Shown piece after piece: positions 8,499 to 16,731 of a stretch of DNA of 64,000 nucleotides; within the stretch, counting starts at the first letter, position 1; every line of letters starts with the position of its first letter. The notes under the pieces were generated by a model that was given only the letters and a program-made list of their open reading frames with translations, did not search any database and was not told the DNA's origin. Position numbers and translations under genes: made by a program. This DNA is from an uncultured Sphingomonadaceae bacterium (GTDB taxonomy: Bacteria; Pseudomonadota; Alphaproteobacteria; Sphingomonadales; Sphingomonadaceae), in the NCBI GenBank assembly GCA_937995515.1, contig CALKJZ010000008.1:62001-126000 (forward strand). The letters run 5' to 3'.

Positions 8499-9374
8499 CT
8501 AGCGCGGCGCGCGCCAGCCGGTCTGCCGCGACACCTCGCCCCAGAGGCGCGCGGCCAGCTCCCGGGCGACCGGGCCCGGGGTGCCGCTCCCGACGGGTGC
8601 GCCATCGAGCCTTGTTGCCGGCAGCAGCGGGCCGGTGGTGGAGGTGAGGAACAACTCCTGCGCCCTGCGGGCCTCGGCGAGCGTGAAGGCGCGCTCCTCG
8701 ACGGGAAGGCCGGCACCGCGCGCAAGCTCCAAGACCGTGTCGCGCGAGACCCCGGGCAGGATCGCCGCCGATAGCGGGTGGGTGCGGAGCACGCCGTCCG
8801 GCCCCACCATCCAGAGGTTGGTAGAGGCGCCCTCGGTCACCACGCCGTCCTCGGTGACGAACAGCGCCTCGAAGGCCCCGGCCCGGCGCACCTCCTCCTT
8901 GGCGAGCACGGCGGCAAGCAGGTTGGTCGACTTGATGTCGCACCGCTTCCAGCGCTGGTCGGGCAGGCTGAGGAGCGCCACCCCGGTCTCCTGCTGCCGG
9001 ATGCGCTGGGCAAAGTCGAATCGCCGCGCGGTCATCACCAATGTCGGCGCGACACCATGCGGAAACGGATGGTCACGCCGGCTGCTGCCGCGGCTGGCCT
9101 GCAGGTAGAGAAGGCCGTCGGGCAGCCGGCTCTGGCGGATGAGCCGCCGGGCGCGCGCGGCGATCACCGCTGGCGAGGGCAGGCCCGCAAGGCCGATGGC
9201 TGCCGCGCCGCGCTCAAGCCGCCAGAGATGCTTGTCCCAGTCGAACAGCCGGCCGTTCAGAAAGGCGACCACCTCGTAGAGGGAATCGCCGAACTGGAGC
9301 CCGCGATCCTCGACGGCCACGCGCGCCTTGCCGATCGGGAAGGCATGGCCGTTCACCAGGGCGCGGGCGCTCAT
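8499..9374 (-). CDS. D-amino-acid transaminase (class IV aminotransferase)
   Basis: This 291-residue fold-type IV PLP enzyme most resembles D-alanine aminotransferase, which interconverts D-alanine and D-glutamate for peptidoglycan. It has the PLP lysine in KRCDIKSTNLLAAVLAKEE and the EGASTNLWMV motif that binds the cofactor phosphate; RCDIKS is the form usual in D-alanine transaminases rather than in IlvE or PabC. The frame is open upstream, but the ATG at 9374 gives the expected MSARALVNGHAFPIGKARV start. It converges with the dps-like gene and diverges from the photolyase 95 bases away. Confidence 0.87.
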   Translation of the reverse strand: MSARALVNGHAFPIGKARVAVEDRGLQFGDSLYEVVAFLNGRLFDWDKHLWRLERGAAAIGLAGLPSPAVIAARARRLIRQSRLPDGLLYLQASRGSSRRDHPFPHGVAPTLVMTARRFDFAQRIRQQETGVALLSLPDQRWKRCDIKSTNLLAAVLAKEEVRRAGAFEALFVTEDGVVTEGASTNLWMVGPDGVLRTHPLSAAILPGVSRDTVLELARGAGLPVEERAFTLAEARRAQELFLTSTTGPLLPATRLDGAPVGSGTPGPVARELAARLWGEVSRQTGWRAPR

Positions 9375-9469
9375 GCGCACTGCCTTGCCGCAAGCCCGCC
9401 GGCTGTCAAACCCGGCAGCGGCCAGCGGCCGCGCTTGAGCTTGGCACGGCCTGCGCGCATCAGCGCCGC

Positions 9470-10813
9470 ATGGCTCGCCCACAGATCCTCTGGTTCCGGC
9501 AGGACCTGCGCCTCGCCGACCAGCCGGCGCTTGCCGGAGCACAAGACGCCGGCCCGATCATCCCGACCTACATCCTCGACGATGCCTCGCCGGGCCTGCG
9601 GCCGATGGGCGCGGCCTCGCGCTGGTGGCTGCACCGGAGCCTCGAACGCCTCGATGCGGCGCTCGCGGCGCGCGGGGCGCGCCTGCTGCTGCGCCGGGGC
9701 CGCTCGGCCGACGTGCTCTGCCAGCTGATGGAGGAGACCGGCGCCGAGGCGATCCACGCAACGCGGCACGCCGAGCCCTGGTGGGGGCCGATCGAGGCCC
9801 GCCTCGGCAACCGGCTGCGGCTGCACGGCGCCACGCGGATGCTCCGCCCCGGACAGGTGAGAACCGGGTCCGGCACGCCCTACCGGGTGTTCACGCCCTT
9901 CTGGCGCGCCAGCCTTGCCCACCTCCCCCCGCCGACCCCGGCGCCGGCGCCCGCGCGGCTTGCGGGCGCGGCGCCGCCGGCCGGCGACCGGCTGACGGAT
10001 TGGGGCCTCCTGCCGCAGAACCCGGACTGGGCGCGCGGCTTTGCCGAATGGCAGCCGGGCGAAGCCGGGGCAGAGGCGGCGCTTCGGGCCTTTCTGTCGC
10101 GGGTCGAGGCCTATGCGGCGCGGCGCGACCTCCCCTCCGAGCCGGGCACCTCGCGCCTGTCGCCGCACCTCCATTTCGGCGAGATCTCGCCGGCTGCCGT
10201 GTGGCACGCCGTCGAGGCGGTGGCAGGCCCGCAGGCGGCACAGCCCTTCACCCGCCAGCTGGTGTGGCGCGAGTTCGCCCACGAGCTCCTCGCCCAGTAT
10301 CCGGACGGCCACGAGCGGCCGCACCGGCCGGAGTTCGAGCGCATGCCCTGGACCGACACCGAGCAGGGCGAGGGCCGGCGCTGGCTGCGGGCCTGGCAGA
10401 AGGGGCGGACCGGCTATCCGATCGTCGATGCGGGCATGCGCCAGCTCTGGCAGACCGGCTGGATGCACAACCGCGTGCGGATGATCGTCGCCTCCTTCCT
10501 CACCAAGCATCTGCGCATCGACTGGCGGACAGGCGAGCGCTGGTTCTGGGAGACGCTGGTCGATGCCGACCTCGCCAACAATGCGATGGGCTGGCAGTGG
10601 GTGCTGGGCTCGGGAGTCGATTCCCAGCCCTATTACCGCATCTTTGCGCCGGTCGCGCAGTCGGAGAAGTTCGATGCGCTGGGCTACATCCGGCGGTTCG
10701 CCCCCGAATATGCCGGGCATGGGCCGGTCAACCCGATCGTCGAGCACGGGGCGGCACGCGCGGCCGCGCTTGCTGCGTGGCAGGCGCTGCGCGCGCCGGG
10801 CCAGAGGGGCTGA
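9470..10813 (+). CDS. phrB: Deoxyribodipyrimidine (CPD) photolyase
   Basis: This 447-residue class I photolyase repairs cyclobutane pyrimidine dimers with blue light, using FAD and an antenna chromophore. It has the N-terminal Rossmann antenna domain (ILWFRQDLRLADQPAL) and the C-terminal FAD domain with EFAHELLAQYP, AGMRQLWQTGWMHNRVRMI, DADLANNAMGWQWVLGSG and PYYRIFAP. The Asn-rich LANN segment near FAD N5 is typical of DNA photolyases rather than plant cryptochromes. It is monocistronic and divergent from the transaminase. No clear SOS box (GTTC-N7-GTTC) is seen upstream. Confidence 0.94.
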   Translation: MARPQILWFRQDLRLADQPALAGAQDAGPIIPTYILDDASPGLRPMGAASRWWLHRSLERLDAALAARGARLLLRRGRSADVLCQLMEETGAEAIHATRHAEPWWGPIEARLGNRLRLHGATRMLRPGQVRTGSGTPYRVFTPFWRASLAHLPPPTPAPAPARLAGAAPPAGDRLTDWGLLPQNPDWARGFAEWQPGEAGAEAALRAFLSRVEAYAARRDLPSEPGTSRLSPHLHFGEISPAAVWHAVEAVAGPQAAQPFTRQLVWREFAHELLAQYPDGHERPHRPEFERMPWTDTEQGEGRRWLRAWQKGRTGYPIVDAGMRQLWQTGWMHNRVRMIVASFLTKHLRIDWRTGERWFWETLVDADLANNAMGWQWVLGSGVDSQPYYRIFAPVAQSEKFDALGYIRRFAPEYAGHGPVNPIVEHGAARAAALAAWQALRAPGQRG

Positions 10814-11005
10814 CCCGCCAGGCCTCTGCCGCGCACGCGATCCGCGCTCCGGCGGGCTGGCAATCCGGCCGCCTGCACCTTGCGCGCATCAGCCGGGCGC
10901 ACCTGCTGCAGCCACCTGCCCCGGGGCAACCCGGTTGCGCGCAGCGGCGGGCCGGGCGCGCCCGCCGCCCTTTCCGGCCGCAGGCGCGGATGCGAAAAGC
11001 CGGCC

Positions 11006-11323
11006 TCAGTCCTCGGGCGCGATGGTGACCTTCAGCCCGTCAAGTTCGTCGGAAAAGCGGATCTGGCAGGACAGGCGACTGTTGTCGCGCCGGTGGTCGG
11101 AGCTGTCGAGCAGGTCCGATTCGTCCTCGTTGGGGCCGCCGACGAGGTCGATCCACGCCTCGTCGACATAGACATGGCAGGTGGCGCACGAGCAGGAGCC
11201 GCCGCAAAGGGCCAGCAGCTCGTCGAAGCCGTTGTCGCGGATGACCTCCATGACCGACAGGCCGGCCTCACCCTCCACCGCCTTCTCGTCGCCCCTGCGG
11301 TTCACCACGACCAGTGTCGGCAT
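11006..11323 (-). CDS. [2Fe-2S] ferredoxin, adrenodoxin type
   Basis: This 105-residue electron carrier has the four cluster cysteines of adrenodoxin/putidaredoxin-type ferredoxins: Cys40, Cys46, Cys49 (C-X5-C-X2-C) and Cys86 in SRLSCQI. Such ferredoxins feed cytochromes P450 or Fe-S cluster assembly. The start ATG at 11323 follows GGGGAG at a good distance. No P450 or ferredoxin reductase lies next to it, and the next gene upstream is divergent, so the partner is unknown. It is not an Isc-cluster Fdx by context. Confidence 0.92.
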   Translation of the reverse strand: MPTLVVVNRRGDEKAVEGEAGLSVMEVIRDNGFDELLALCGGSCSCATCHVYVDEAWIDLVGGPNEDESDLLDSSDHRRDNSRLSCQIRFSDELDGLKVTIAPED

Positions 11324-11402
11324 TGTCACTCCCCGTTGCGCGCGGGCCGGCGGGCCCGGTATCGTCGGGGGCTTGTAGCGGCAGGACGAAGACTGGCAAG
11401 CC

Positions 11403-12044
11403 TTGCAAACCGGGGAGGATGGAGGAGCGCCGCAAGTCTTGGGGCGGCTTGCCGCCGGGGCTGCGGCGCTGGCTGCGGCAGAGCCGCGCTTTGCCGCGCT
11501 GCTCGAGGCCCACGGCCTGCCCGAACCGCGCACGACGCCGCGCGGCGGGGCGGGCCTCATGCGGGCCATTGTCGGCCAGCAGCTGAGCATTGCGGCAGCC
11601 GGCGCCATCTGGGCGCGGCTCCAGGCGGCGCTTGGCGATCCCGGGGATCCGCGGGCGATCCTCGGCGCCGATCCCGAGGCGCTCAGGGCCGCCGGTCTTT
11701 CGCGGCAGAAGATCGCAGCCGCGAGAAGCCTTGCCGCACACCTGGCCTCGGGCGCGCTGCCCATCGATTCACTGCCCGAGGACGACGAGGTCGCAATCGC
11801 GCGGCTCACCTCGGTCCGGGGGCTGGGCCGCTGGAGTGCGGAAATCTACCTGATGTTCGCCGAGGGGCGGCCCGACATTCTCCCCGCGGGCGACCTTGCG
11901 CTCCAGCGTTCGGCAGAGCGCCTGTTCGCCCTGCCGGGGCGGCCGGGCGAGCGGGCGCTGCGCGCACGGGCCTCGAGCTGGGCGCCCCACCGCAGCGCGG
12001 CCGCGCATCTCCTGTGGCACGCCTATCGGCTTGCGCCCGTATGA
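11403..12044 (+). CDS. DNA-3-methyladenine glycosylase II-like (HhH-GPD)
   Basis: This 213-residue helix-hairpin-helix DNA glycosylase, AlkA type, excises alkylated bases. It has AIVGQQLSIAAAGAIWARL, the hairpin LTSVRGLGRWSAEIYLMF, and the Asp in LPAGDLALQ that corresponds to the catalytic Asp of AlkA. It lacks the N-terminal beta domain of E. coli AlkA, as do many short bacterial versions. The start is uncertain: TTG at 11403 opens the frame, and a second TTG at 11439 lies behind a GGAGGAG. Its stop overlaps the ATG of the RNA methyltransferase (ATGA). Confidence 0.88.
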   Translation: MQTGEDGGAPQVLGRLAAGAAALAAAEPRFAALLEAHGLPEPRTTPRGGAGLMRAIVGQQLSIAAAGAIWARLQAALGDPGDPRAILGADPEALRAAGLSRQKIAAARSLAAHLASGALPIDSLPEDDEVAIARLTSVRGLGRWSAEIYLMFAEGRPDILPAGDLALQRSAERLFALPGRPGERALRARASSWAPHRSAAAHLLWHAYRLAPV

Positions 12045-12847
12045 GCCCCGTCATCACCAGCCACGCCAATGCCACGGTGCGGCGGCTGAAATCGCTGCGG
12101 CTTAAGAAGCACCGCCGCGCCGAGGGGCTGTTCCTCGCCGAAGGCCTCCGGATCCTCCTCGAGGCGCTTGATGCCGGCCGCACGCCGGAAATCCTGCTCC
12201 ATGCCGCCGGGCAGGAGGCGCACCCGCTGGTCGACCGGCTGGTGGCCGCCACCCGCGATGCGGGCGGGCAGGTGCTGGCAACAACGCCGGCGGTCCTTGC
12301 CGGGGTCACCGGCAAGGACAATCCGCAGATGGTGGTCGGCGCCTATGCCGAACGGACACCGGGCCTTGCGGCGCTGCGGCTTTCGACCGGGCGGATCCTC
12401 GCGGCCGAGCGGCTGCGCGACCCGGGCAATCTCGGCACGCTGCTGCGCGCCTGCGACGGCGCCGGGGCCGGCGGGCTCGTGCTCCTCGATGCCTCGACCG
12501 ATCCCTTCTCGGTGGAGGCGGTGCGCGCCTCGATGGGCGCGATCTTCACCGTGCCGGTCGTGCAGGCCTCGGGCGACACCTTTCTCGCCTGGGTGCGCGC
12601 CTGCGGTGTCCATCTCGTCGGCGCGGCCCTCGTCGAAGGCGCGTGCGACTATCGCCTGGCCCGCTATCCCGCCCCGTCGTGCATCCTGCTCGGCAACGAG
12701 CAGCAGGGCCTCCCCCGCCCGCTGATCGCGGCCTGCGACACGCTGGTCGTCATTCCCATGCTCGGGCGGGCCGACAGCCTGAACGTCGCCATGGCCGGCA
12801 CGCTCCTTGCTTACGAGGCGCTCAGGCAGCAGCGGCCCCCGAGCTGA
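12041..12847 (+). CDS. SpoU/TrmH-family 2'-O-ribose RNA methyltransferase
   Basis: This 268-residue SPOUT methyltransferase transfers a methyl group from SAM to a ribose 2'-OH in rRNA or tRNA. It has an N-terminal substrate-binding domain (HRRAEGLFLAEGLRILLEAL) and the C-terminal knotted domain with RLRDPGNLGTLLRACDGAGA, CILLGNEQQGLP and the closing VVIPMLGRADSLNVAMAGTL. These are motifs 1-3 of the SpoU class. It is translationally coupled to the glycosylase gene upstream. The target nucleotide is not predictable. Its last 26 bases overlap the convergent GH19 gene. Confidence 0.9.
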   Translation: MSPVITSHANATVRRLKSLRLKKHRRAEGLFLAEGLRILLEALDAGRTPEILLHAAGQEAHPLVDRLVAATRDAGGQVLATTPAVLAGVTGKDNPQMVVGAYAERTPGLAALRLSTGRILAAERLRDPGNLGTLLRACDGAGAGGLVLLDASTDPFSVEAVRASMGAIFTVPVVQASGDTFLAWVRACGVHLVGAALVEGACDYRLARYPAPSCILLGNEQQGLPRPLIAACDTLVVIPMLGRADSLNVAMAGTLLAYEALRQQRPPS

Positions 12848-13457
12848 GCGCGGCGAGGGCGGCAAGCGTGCGCCGGCGGCGCTCGGCCGCGGCCAGCATG
12901 GCAGGCCCGTTCACCCGGCGGGTGATCGCATCCCAGCTTGCGGCATCGGCAAGCGCGTTGCAGCCCGCGCGGGCGAAGAACCAGGCCGCAGTGAGCGCGG
13001 CATCGGCCGGCTGGCCGACGAGATCCGGCTGGTCCGCGTAGGGGCGGTCGAGCGCGCGCGCCGCCGCTTCATAGTTCGCCCGCCCGGTCAGCTGCTTGAG
13101 GCCGCGGCCGCGATAGCGCCAGCCATCGCCGCTCGCCTCTGGCCCATTGCCGATGCGGTTGGCGTAGACACGGTTGGCAAGCCGCTCGGGGCTGCGGGCA
13201 TAGGGCTCGGCCGCCGCAGCATCGGCAAAGCGGCTGGGCCAGACCGCAGCAATGCGTGCCGGAGTGGTGTAGAAGAGATTCTCCTCAAGCCGGGTGAAGC
13301 CCGCCGACTCCACATGGCACTGGGCGAGAAAGGCGGCGATGCGGCGCGGGGTCCGGATCTCGAACCGGGCGAGCGCCGGGCCGAGCACCGGCTGGAAGCG
13401 CCGCGCCGCCTCTGGCTGCACGCCCATGGCCGCAAGCACCCTCGGTTCAATCTCCAT
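12822..13457 (-). CDS. GH19 chitinase/endolysin-like glycoside hydrolase
   Basis: This 211-residue single-domain GH19 enzyme has the catalytic pair expected for the family: Glu50 in CHVESAGFTRL and Glu59 in EENLFY, followed by NRIGNG and WRYRGRGLKQLTGRANY. Bacterial proteins of this size are usually phage-type endolysins that cut peptidoglycan rather than chitinases. There is no signal peptide, so it needs a holin or lysis to reach the wall; none is adjacent. AGGAGGAGG precedes the ATG at 13457 and settles the start. An inverted repeat lies 24 bases upstream. It may be a domesticated prophage gene, although no other phage genes are nearby. Confidence 0.87.
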   Translation of the reverse strand: MEIEPRVLAAMGVQPEAARRFQPVLGPALARFEIRTPRRIAAFLAQCHVESAGFTRLEENLFYTTPARIAAVWPSRFADAAAAEPYARSPERLANRVYANRIGNGPEASGDGWRYRGRGLKQLTGRANYEAAARALDRPYADQPDLVGQPADAALTAAWFFARAGCNALADAASWDAITRRVNGPAMLAAAERRRRTLAALAALSSGAAAA

Positions 13458-13480
13458 CCGGCCTCCTCCTCGCCCAGAAA

Positions 13481-13495
13481 TAACCTTTTCGGTTA
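13481..13495. promoter_or_regulatory. Inverted repeat upstream of the GH19 gene
   Basis: On the minus strand this reads TAACC-GAAAA-GGTTA, a perfect 5-base inverted repeat with an AT-rich centre in an otherwise GC-rich region, 24 bases upstream of the GH19 start. It could be an operator or a small hairpin in the leader. A similar repeat lies upstream of the SleB-type hydrolase at 34574. No terminator-like T-run follows. Confidence 0.4.
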
Positions 13496-13571
13496 CTGTA
13501 GGACAGGCTCGCGCGCAGGGCCGGGCGCGGGAGGCTCCCGGCGGGGGCACGGACCGTGCTAGCGGGGCGCA

Positions 13572-14435
13572 ATGCCAACAGATGCACCCGGATCCTTCGA
13601 CCGCTTTCTTGCCATCGACTGGTCGGGCGCGCGCGGGGCCCGGCACCCCGGCATTGCGATTGCCGAGGCGCTTCCGGGCGATGGCCCGCCAACCCTTCTT
13701 CCGCCGCCCGACCGGCGGGGCTGGTCGCGCCCCGAGGTGCTTGAGCTGCTTTCCGGGCTTTCCGGCCGGTGGCTTGCCGGCTTCGACTTCTCCTTCGCTC
13801 CGCCGTTTGCGGCCCGCGGCGCCTATCTGCCCGGAACAGAGGCGCCCGATACCGGGCCGGCCTTCTGGGCGTGGCTCGATGCGCAATGCCCCTGCCCGGA
13901 TCTGTCCGCCCATGGCTTTCTCGAGGGGAAGGGCCGCAGGCACATGTGGACGGGTGCCGCCGATGGCCGCAAGGCAGACTATCTTCACTTCCGGGTGTGC
14001 GAGCAGCGGTTCAACGCCGCCGGCGGCGGCAAGCCCTCCACCGTGTTCGACCTTGTGGGCGCCGCACAGGTGGGCAAGGCGAGCTTTTCCGGCATGCGGC
14101 TGCTCAACCGGCTGCGCGCGCACGCCGCAATCTGGCCATTCGAACCGCCCGCGCCCGGTCGCCCGCTGGTGGTCGAGATCTATACCCGGCTGTTCCTGCG
14201 CGAGGCCGGCGGCAGCGGCCGGAAGCTGCGCGACCGGGCGGCGCTTGACCGCGCGCTCGAAGCCCTCGGCAGCCGGCCCTGGGCGGGCTCGGCCCCGCTC
14301 AGCGACCATGCAACCGATGCGCTGGTCGCAGCCGCCGGGCTGCGCCGGCTTGCGGGCGAGCGGGTGCGCTGGGCCCCTCCGGGCCTTACCGAGGCCGTCG
14401 CGCTGACCGAGGGCTGGACGTTCGGCATCCTCTGA
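13572..14435 (+). CDS. DUF429-like protein (predicted RNase H-fold)
   Basis: This 287-residue protein has no assured function. FLAIDWSGAR near residue 12, WLAGFDFSFAPPFA near 68, and the late SDHATDALVAAAGLRRLAG match the pattern of DUF429, a predicted RNase H-like nuclease family with spaced acidic residues. It is soluble, with no signal peptide. It begins 15 bases upstream of the divergence region shared with the GH19 gene and is followed after 14 bases by the transporter gene. Whether it cleaves nucleic acid is not shown by sequence alone. Confidence 0.65.
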   Translation: MPTDAPGSFDRFLAIDWSGARGARHPGIAIAEALPGDGPPTLLPPPDRRGWSRPEVLELLSGLSGRWLAGFDFSFAPPFAARGAYLPGTEAPDTGPAFWAWLDAQCPCPDLSAHGFLEGKGRRHMWTGAADGRKADYLHFRVCEQRFNAAGGGKPSTVFDLVGAAQVGKASFSGMRLLNRLRAHAAIWPFEPPAPGRPLVVEIYTRLFLREAGGSGRKLRDRAALDRALEALGSRPWAGSAPLSDHATDALVAAAGLRRLAGERVRWAPPGLTEAVALTEGWTFGIL

Positions 14436-14449
14436 GCCACGAACGCCCG

Positions 14450-15535
14450 ATGGGCGAGGGCCGACCGCATCTCCGCCCCGTGCGCCCGCGGGCGGATCTC
14501 GTCGGCGTGGTGCAGGTGGCCGATCTCTTCGGCGACATCGGGCCGACCCCGCGCCGCCGCTGGCAGGATCTCGTGCCCGGGCTCGGCGTTGCGCTGCTGG
14601 CGCTCCTCGCGGCGGCCTTTCTCGCTGGCCGCTATGGCGCCCCGCTGCCGCTGATGGCGCTGCTCGTGGGGCTTGCGCTCAACGTTCTGGGCCCCGACCC
14701 GCGGCTCACCCCCGGTCTCGGATTTGCCGCGCGCGAGCTGCTGCGGCTTGCCGTCATCCTGCTCGGCGCGCGCATCACCTTCGCGCAGGTGGGCGAACTC
14801 GGCCTTGCCGCGCTCGGCGCGGTGCTGCTGGTAATGGCCGCCGGCCTCGGCGCCGCGCTGCTGCTCGCGCGCTGGCAGGGCGCGGGAGGCTGGTTCGGGC
14901 TTCTGGCCGGCGGCGCAGTCGCCGTCTGCGGCGCCTCGGCCGCGCTTGCGCTTGCCGCCGCGCTTGGGCCGCGCCGCGCCCCGCCCGGGCAGCTGGCCGC
15001 GGTGCTGGTGGCTACCGCCGGCCTCAGCGCGCTCGCCATGGTAGCCTGGCCGGCGGTTGCCCATCTCACCCGGCTGAACGACCTGCAGGCGGGCTTCCTG
15101 TTCGGCGCCGCCATCCACGATGTCGCCCAGGCAATCGGCGCGGGCTTCGGCTGGAGCGCGGCGGCAGGCGAGGTGGCAACCGTTGTCAAGCTGGCCCGGG
15201 TTGCGCTTCTGGCGCCGCTGGTGGGGCTGGCCGTCGTGCTCGTGCGGCGCACCGGCGAGGGGCCGGGCGGCCGGGCGGAGATCCCATGGTTCGTCGGCGG
15301 CTTCCTCATCCTCGTGCTGCTGAACTCGGCCGGGCTCTTGCCCCGGCCGCTGGCCGCCGGCGCCGCGGCCGCCTCCTCCTGGCTGCTGGCACTGGCGGTT
15401 GCGGCAACGGCCATGCGTGCGCCGCTTGGCGAGCTGCGCCGGGCTGCGGCCGCGCCCCTCATCGTGGGCAGCGGCGCGACGCTTGTGGCCCTTCTCGCCG
15501 CGCTCGCAGCCGCGCGGCTCTTGTTCCGGAGCTGA
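14450..15535 (+). CDS. YeiH/UPF0324-family membrane transporter (putative sulfate exporter)
   Basis: This 361-residue protein has about ten transmembrane segments. It matches the YeiH (UPF0324) family by LLRLAVILLGARITFAQVG, the glycine-rich GGAVAVCGASAALALAAAL loop, and FGAAIHDVAQAIGAGFGWS. Members are annotated as putative sulfate exporters on thin evidence. The first ~35 residues are polar and precede the first membrane span. It lies 14 bases after the DUF429-like gene and may share its transcript. Confidence 0.8.
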   Translation: MGEGRPHLRPVRPRADLVGVVQVADLFGDIGPTPRRRWQDLVPGLGVALLALLAAAFLAGRYGAPLPLMALLVGLALNVLGPDPRLTPGLGFAARELLRLAVILLGARITFAQVGELGLAALGAVLLVMAAGLGAALLLARWQGAGGWFGLLAGGAVAVCGASAALALAAALGPRRAPPGQLAAVLVATAGLSALAMVAWPAVAHLTRLNDLQAGFLFGAAIHDVAQAIGAGFGWSAAAGEVATVVKLARVALLAPLVGLAVVLVRRTGEGPGGRAEIPWFVGGFLILVLLNSAGLLPRPLAAGAAAASSWLLALAVAATAMRAPLGELRRAAAAPLIVGSGATLVALLAALAAARLLFRS

Positions 15536-15559
15536 CAATCCCGCAGACAGCGCCTTGGC

Positions 15560-16360
15560 ATGACTGGAAACCTCACCTGGCAGGAAGCTGCAAAACGCAT
15601 CCTCGAGAAGGAAGCCAGGCCCCTCCATTTCACCGAGATCGCCGATCTCATCCTCGAACGGGGGCTGAAAACCACGGTGGGGGCAACGCCCGCGGCAACG
15701 GTCGGCGCCCAGCTTTACACGCTTGCCAAAAAGCCGGACAGCCCGGTCGAGCAGGTGGGCAAGGGCGTTTTCCGCCTGCGGCCGCAGGCAGGCGGGCCTG
15801 CCGGCAGCGATCGCAAATCGATGCCGGACGACTCATCGGCCGGAGCGGACGAGCCCCTGCTCGGCGACGGCGGGCTGCTGCGGGCCTTCGGCATGTTCTG
15901 GCAGCGCGACCAGGTGATCTGGGACGGCAGGGGCCGTCTGCTCGGGCAGCAGCGTGCCGAGGCGAAGCCTGTCGACTTTGCCGGTCAGGTCGGGGTCTAT
16001 CTCCTCCACGACCGCGACCGGGTCGTCTATGTCGGACGGGCATCAGATTCACTTTTCAGCCGGTTGCGCGCGCACACGGCCAACCGCCTTTCGGGCCGCT
16101 GGGATCGGTTCTCCTGGTTTGGCCTCAAAGGTGTCGACCCGGAGAGCGGCGCCCTTGCAGACCCGGCCGAGGCCTGTTCGCCGCGCGTCGTGCTCGAGAC
16201 GCTCGAGGCGCTGCTGATCGAAAGCCTCGAGCCACCCCTCAACCGGCGCAGAGGCGATGGCCTCGATGCGATCGAATATGTTCAGGTGAAGGATCCGGAG
16301 ATCGAGAAGCGGCGCCAGAAGGACCTTCTCGACATGATCAGGACCAGGGCGGGGCTGTGA
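15560..16360 (+). CDS. HARE-HTH domain fused to GIY-YIG nuclease domain
   Basis: Residues 5-75 form a HARE-HTH domain (LTWQEAAKRILEKEARPLHF, then GATPAATVGAQLYTLAKK and GKGVFRLRP), a winged-helix module known from ASXL proteins, RNA polymerase delta and some restriction enzymes. Residues 143-230 look like a GIY-YIG nuclease: GVYLLHD, VVYVGRAS, Arg168/Arg170 in RLRAH, Glu213/Glu217 in VLETLEALLIE, and Asn228 in PPLNRR. All catalytic positions of that fold appear filled. The combination suggests a DNA-binding nuclease for repair or defence. Its stop overlaps the start of the fluoride-channel gene (GTGA). The exact role is unknown. Confidence 0.75.
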   Translation: MTGNLTWQEAAKRILEKEARPLHFTEIADLILERGLKTTVGATPAATVGAQLYTLAKKPDSPVEQVGKGVFRLRPQAGGPAGSDRKSMPDDSSAGADEPLLGDGGLLRAFGMFWQRDQVIWDGRGRLLGQQRAEAKPVDFAGQVGVYLLHDRDRVVYVGRASDSLFSRLRAHTANRLSGRWDRFSWFGLKGVDPESGALADPAEACSPRVVLETLEALLIESLEPPLNRRRGDGLDAIEYVQVKDPEIEKRRQKDLLDMIRTRAGL

Positions 16361-16731
16361 TTGCCATGCTGCCGGTCCTTCTCGTTGCGGCAGGGGGCGC
16401 CATCGGGTCGGTCGCCCGCTACGGGGTCTACCGCCTCACGGGCGCGGCCGGCTGGCCGTGGCCCACCTTTCTTGTCAACGTGGCCGGCGGACTCCTGATG
16501 GGCCTTGTGACGGGCTGGCTGCTCGCGCGCGGCGGGCCCGAGCCGGTCCGCCTGTTCCTCGGTGTCGGCGTGCTGGGCGGCTTTACCACCTTTTCGGCCT
16601 ATTCGCTCGATATCGTCGCGCTGATCGAGCGCGGCGCCTGGGGCGCGGCGATCCTTTATGCGCTTGCCTCGATGATCGTCGCGGCGCTTGCGCTCGCCGC
16701 CGGCCTGTGGCTCGGGCGGATGCTCACATGA
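16357..16731 (+). CDS. crcB: Fluoride ion channel CrcB/Fluc
   Basis: This 124-residue protein has four transmembrane helices and forms a dual-topology dimer that lets fluoride leave the cell. Family motifs are GGAIGSVARYGVY at the start, TFLVNVAGGLLMG with the pore Asn, and GGFTTFSAYSLDI with the Na+/F- site residues. The GTG at 16357 overlaps the previous stop; an ATG at 16366 is an alternative. No fluoride riboswitch is possible here, as the gene is buried in an operon and coupled on both sides (its TGA overlaps the rluC ATG). Confidence 0.93.
   Translation: MIAMLPVLLVAAGGAIGSVARYGVYRLTGAAGWPWPTFLVNVAGGLLMGLVTGWLLARGGPEPVRLFLGVGVLGGFTTFSAYSLDIVALIERGAWGAAILYALASMIVAALALAAGLWLGRMLT

Noticed and set aside
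16300-16366. Fluoride riboswitch before crcB
   Set aside because: The upstream sequence is coding for the GIY-YIG protein and the start overlaps its stop, leaving no room for an aptamer.
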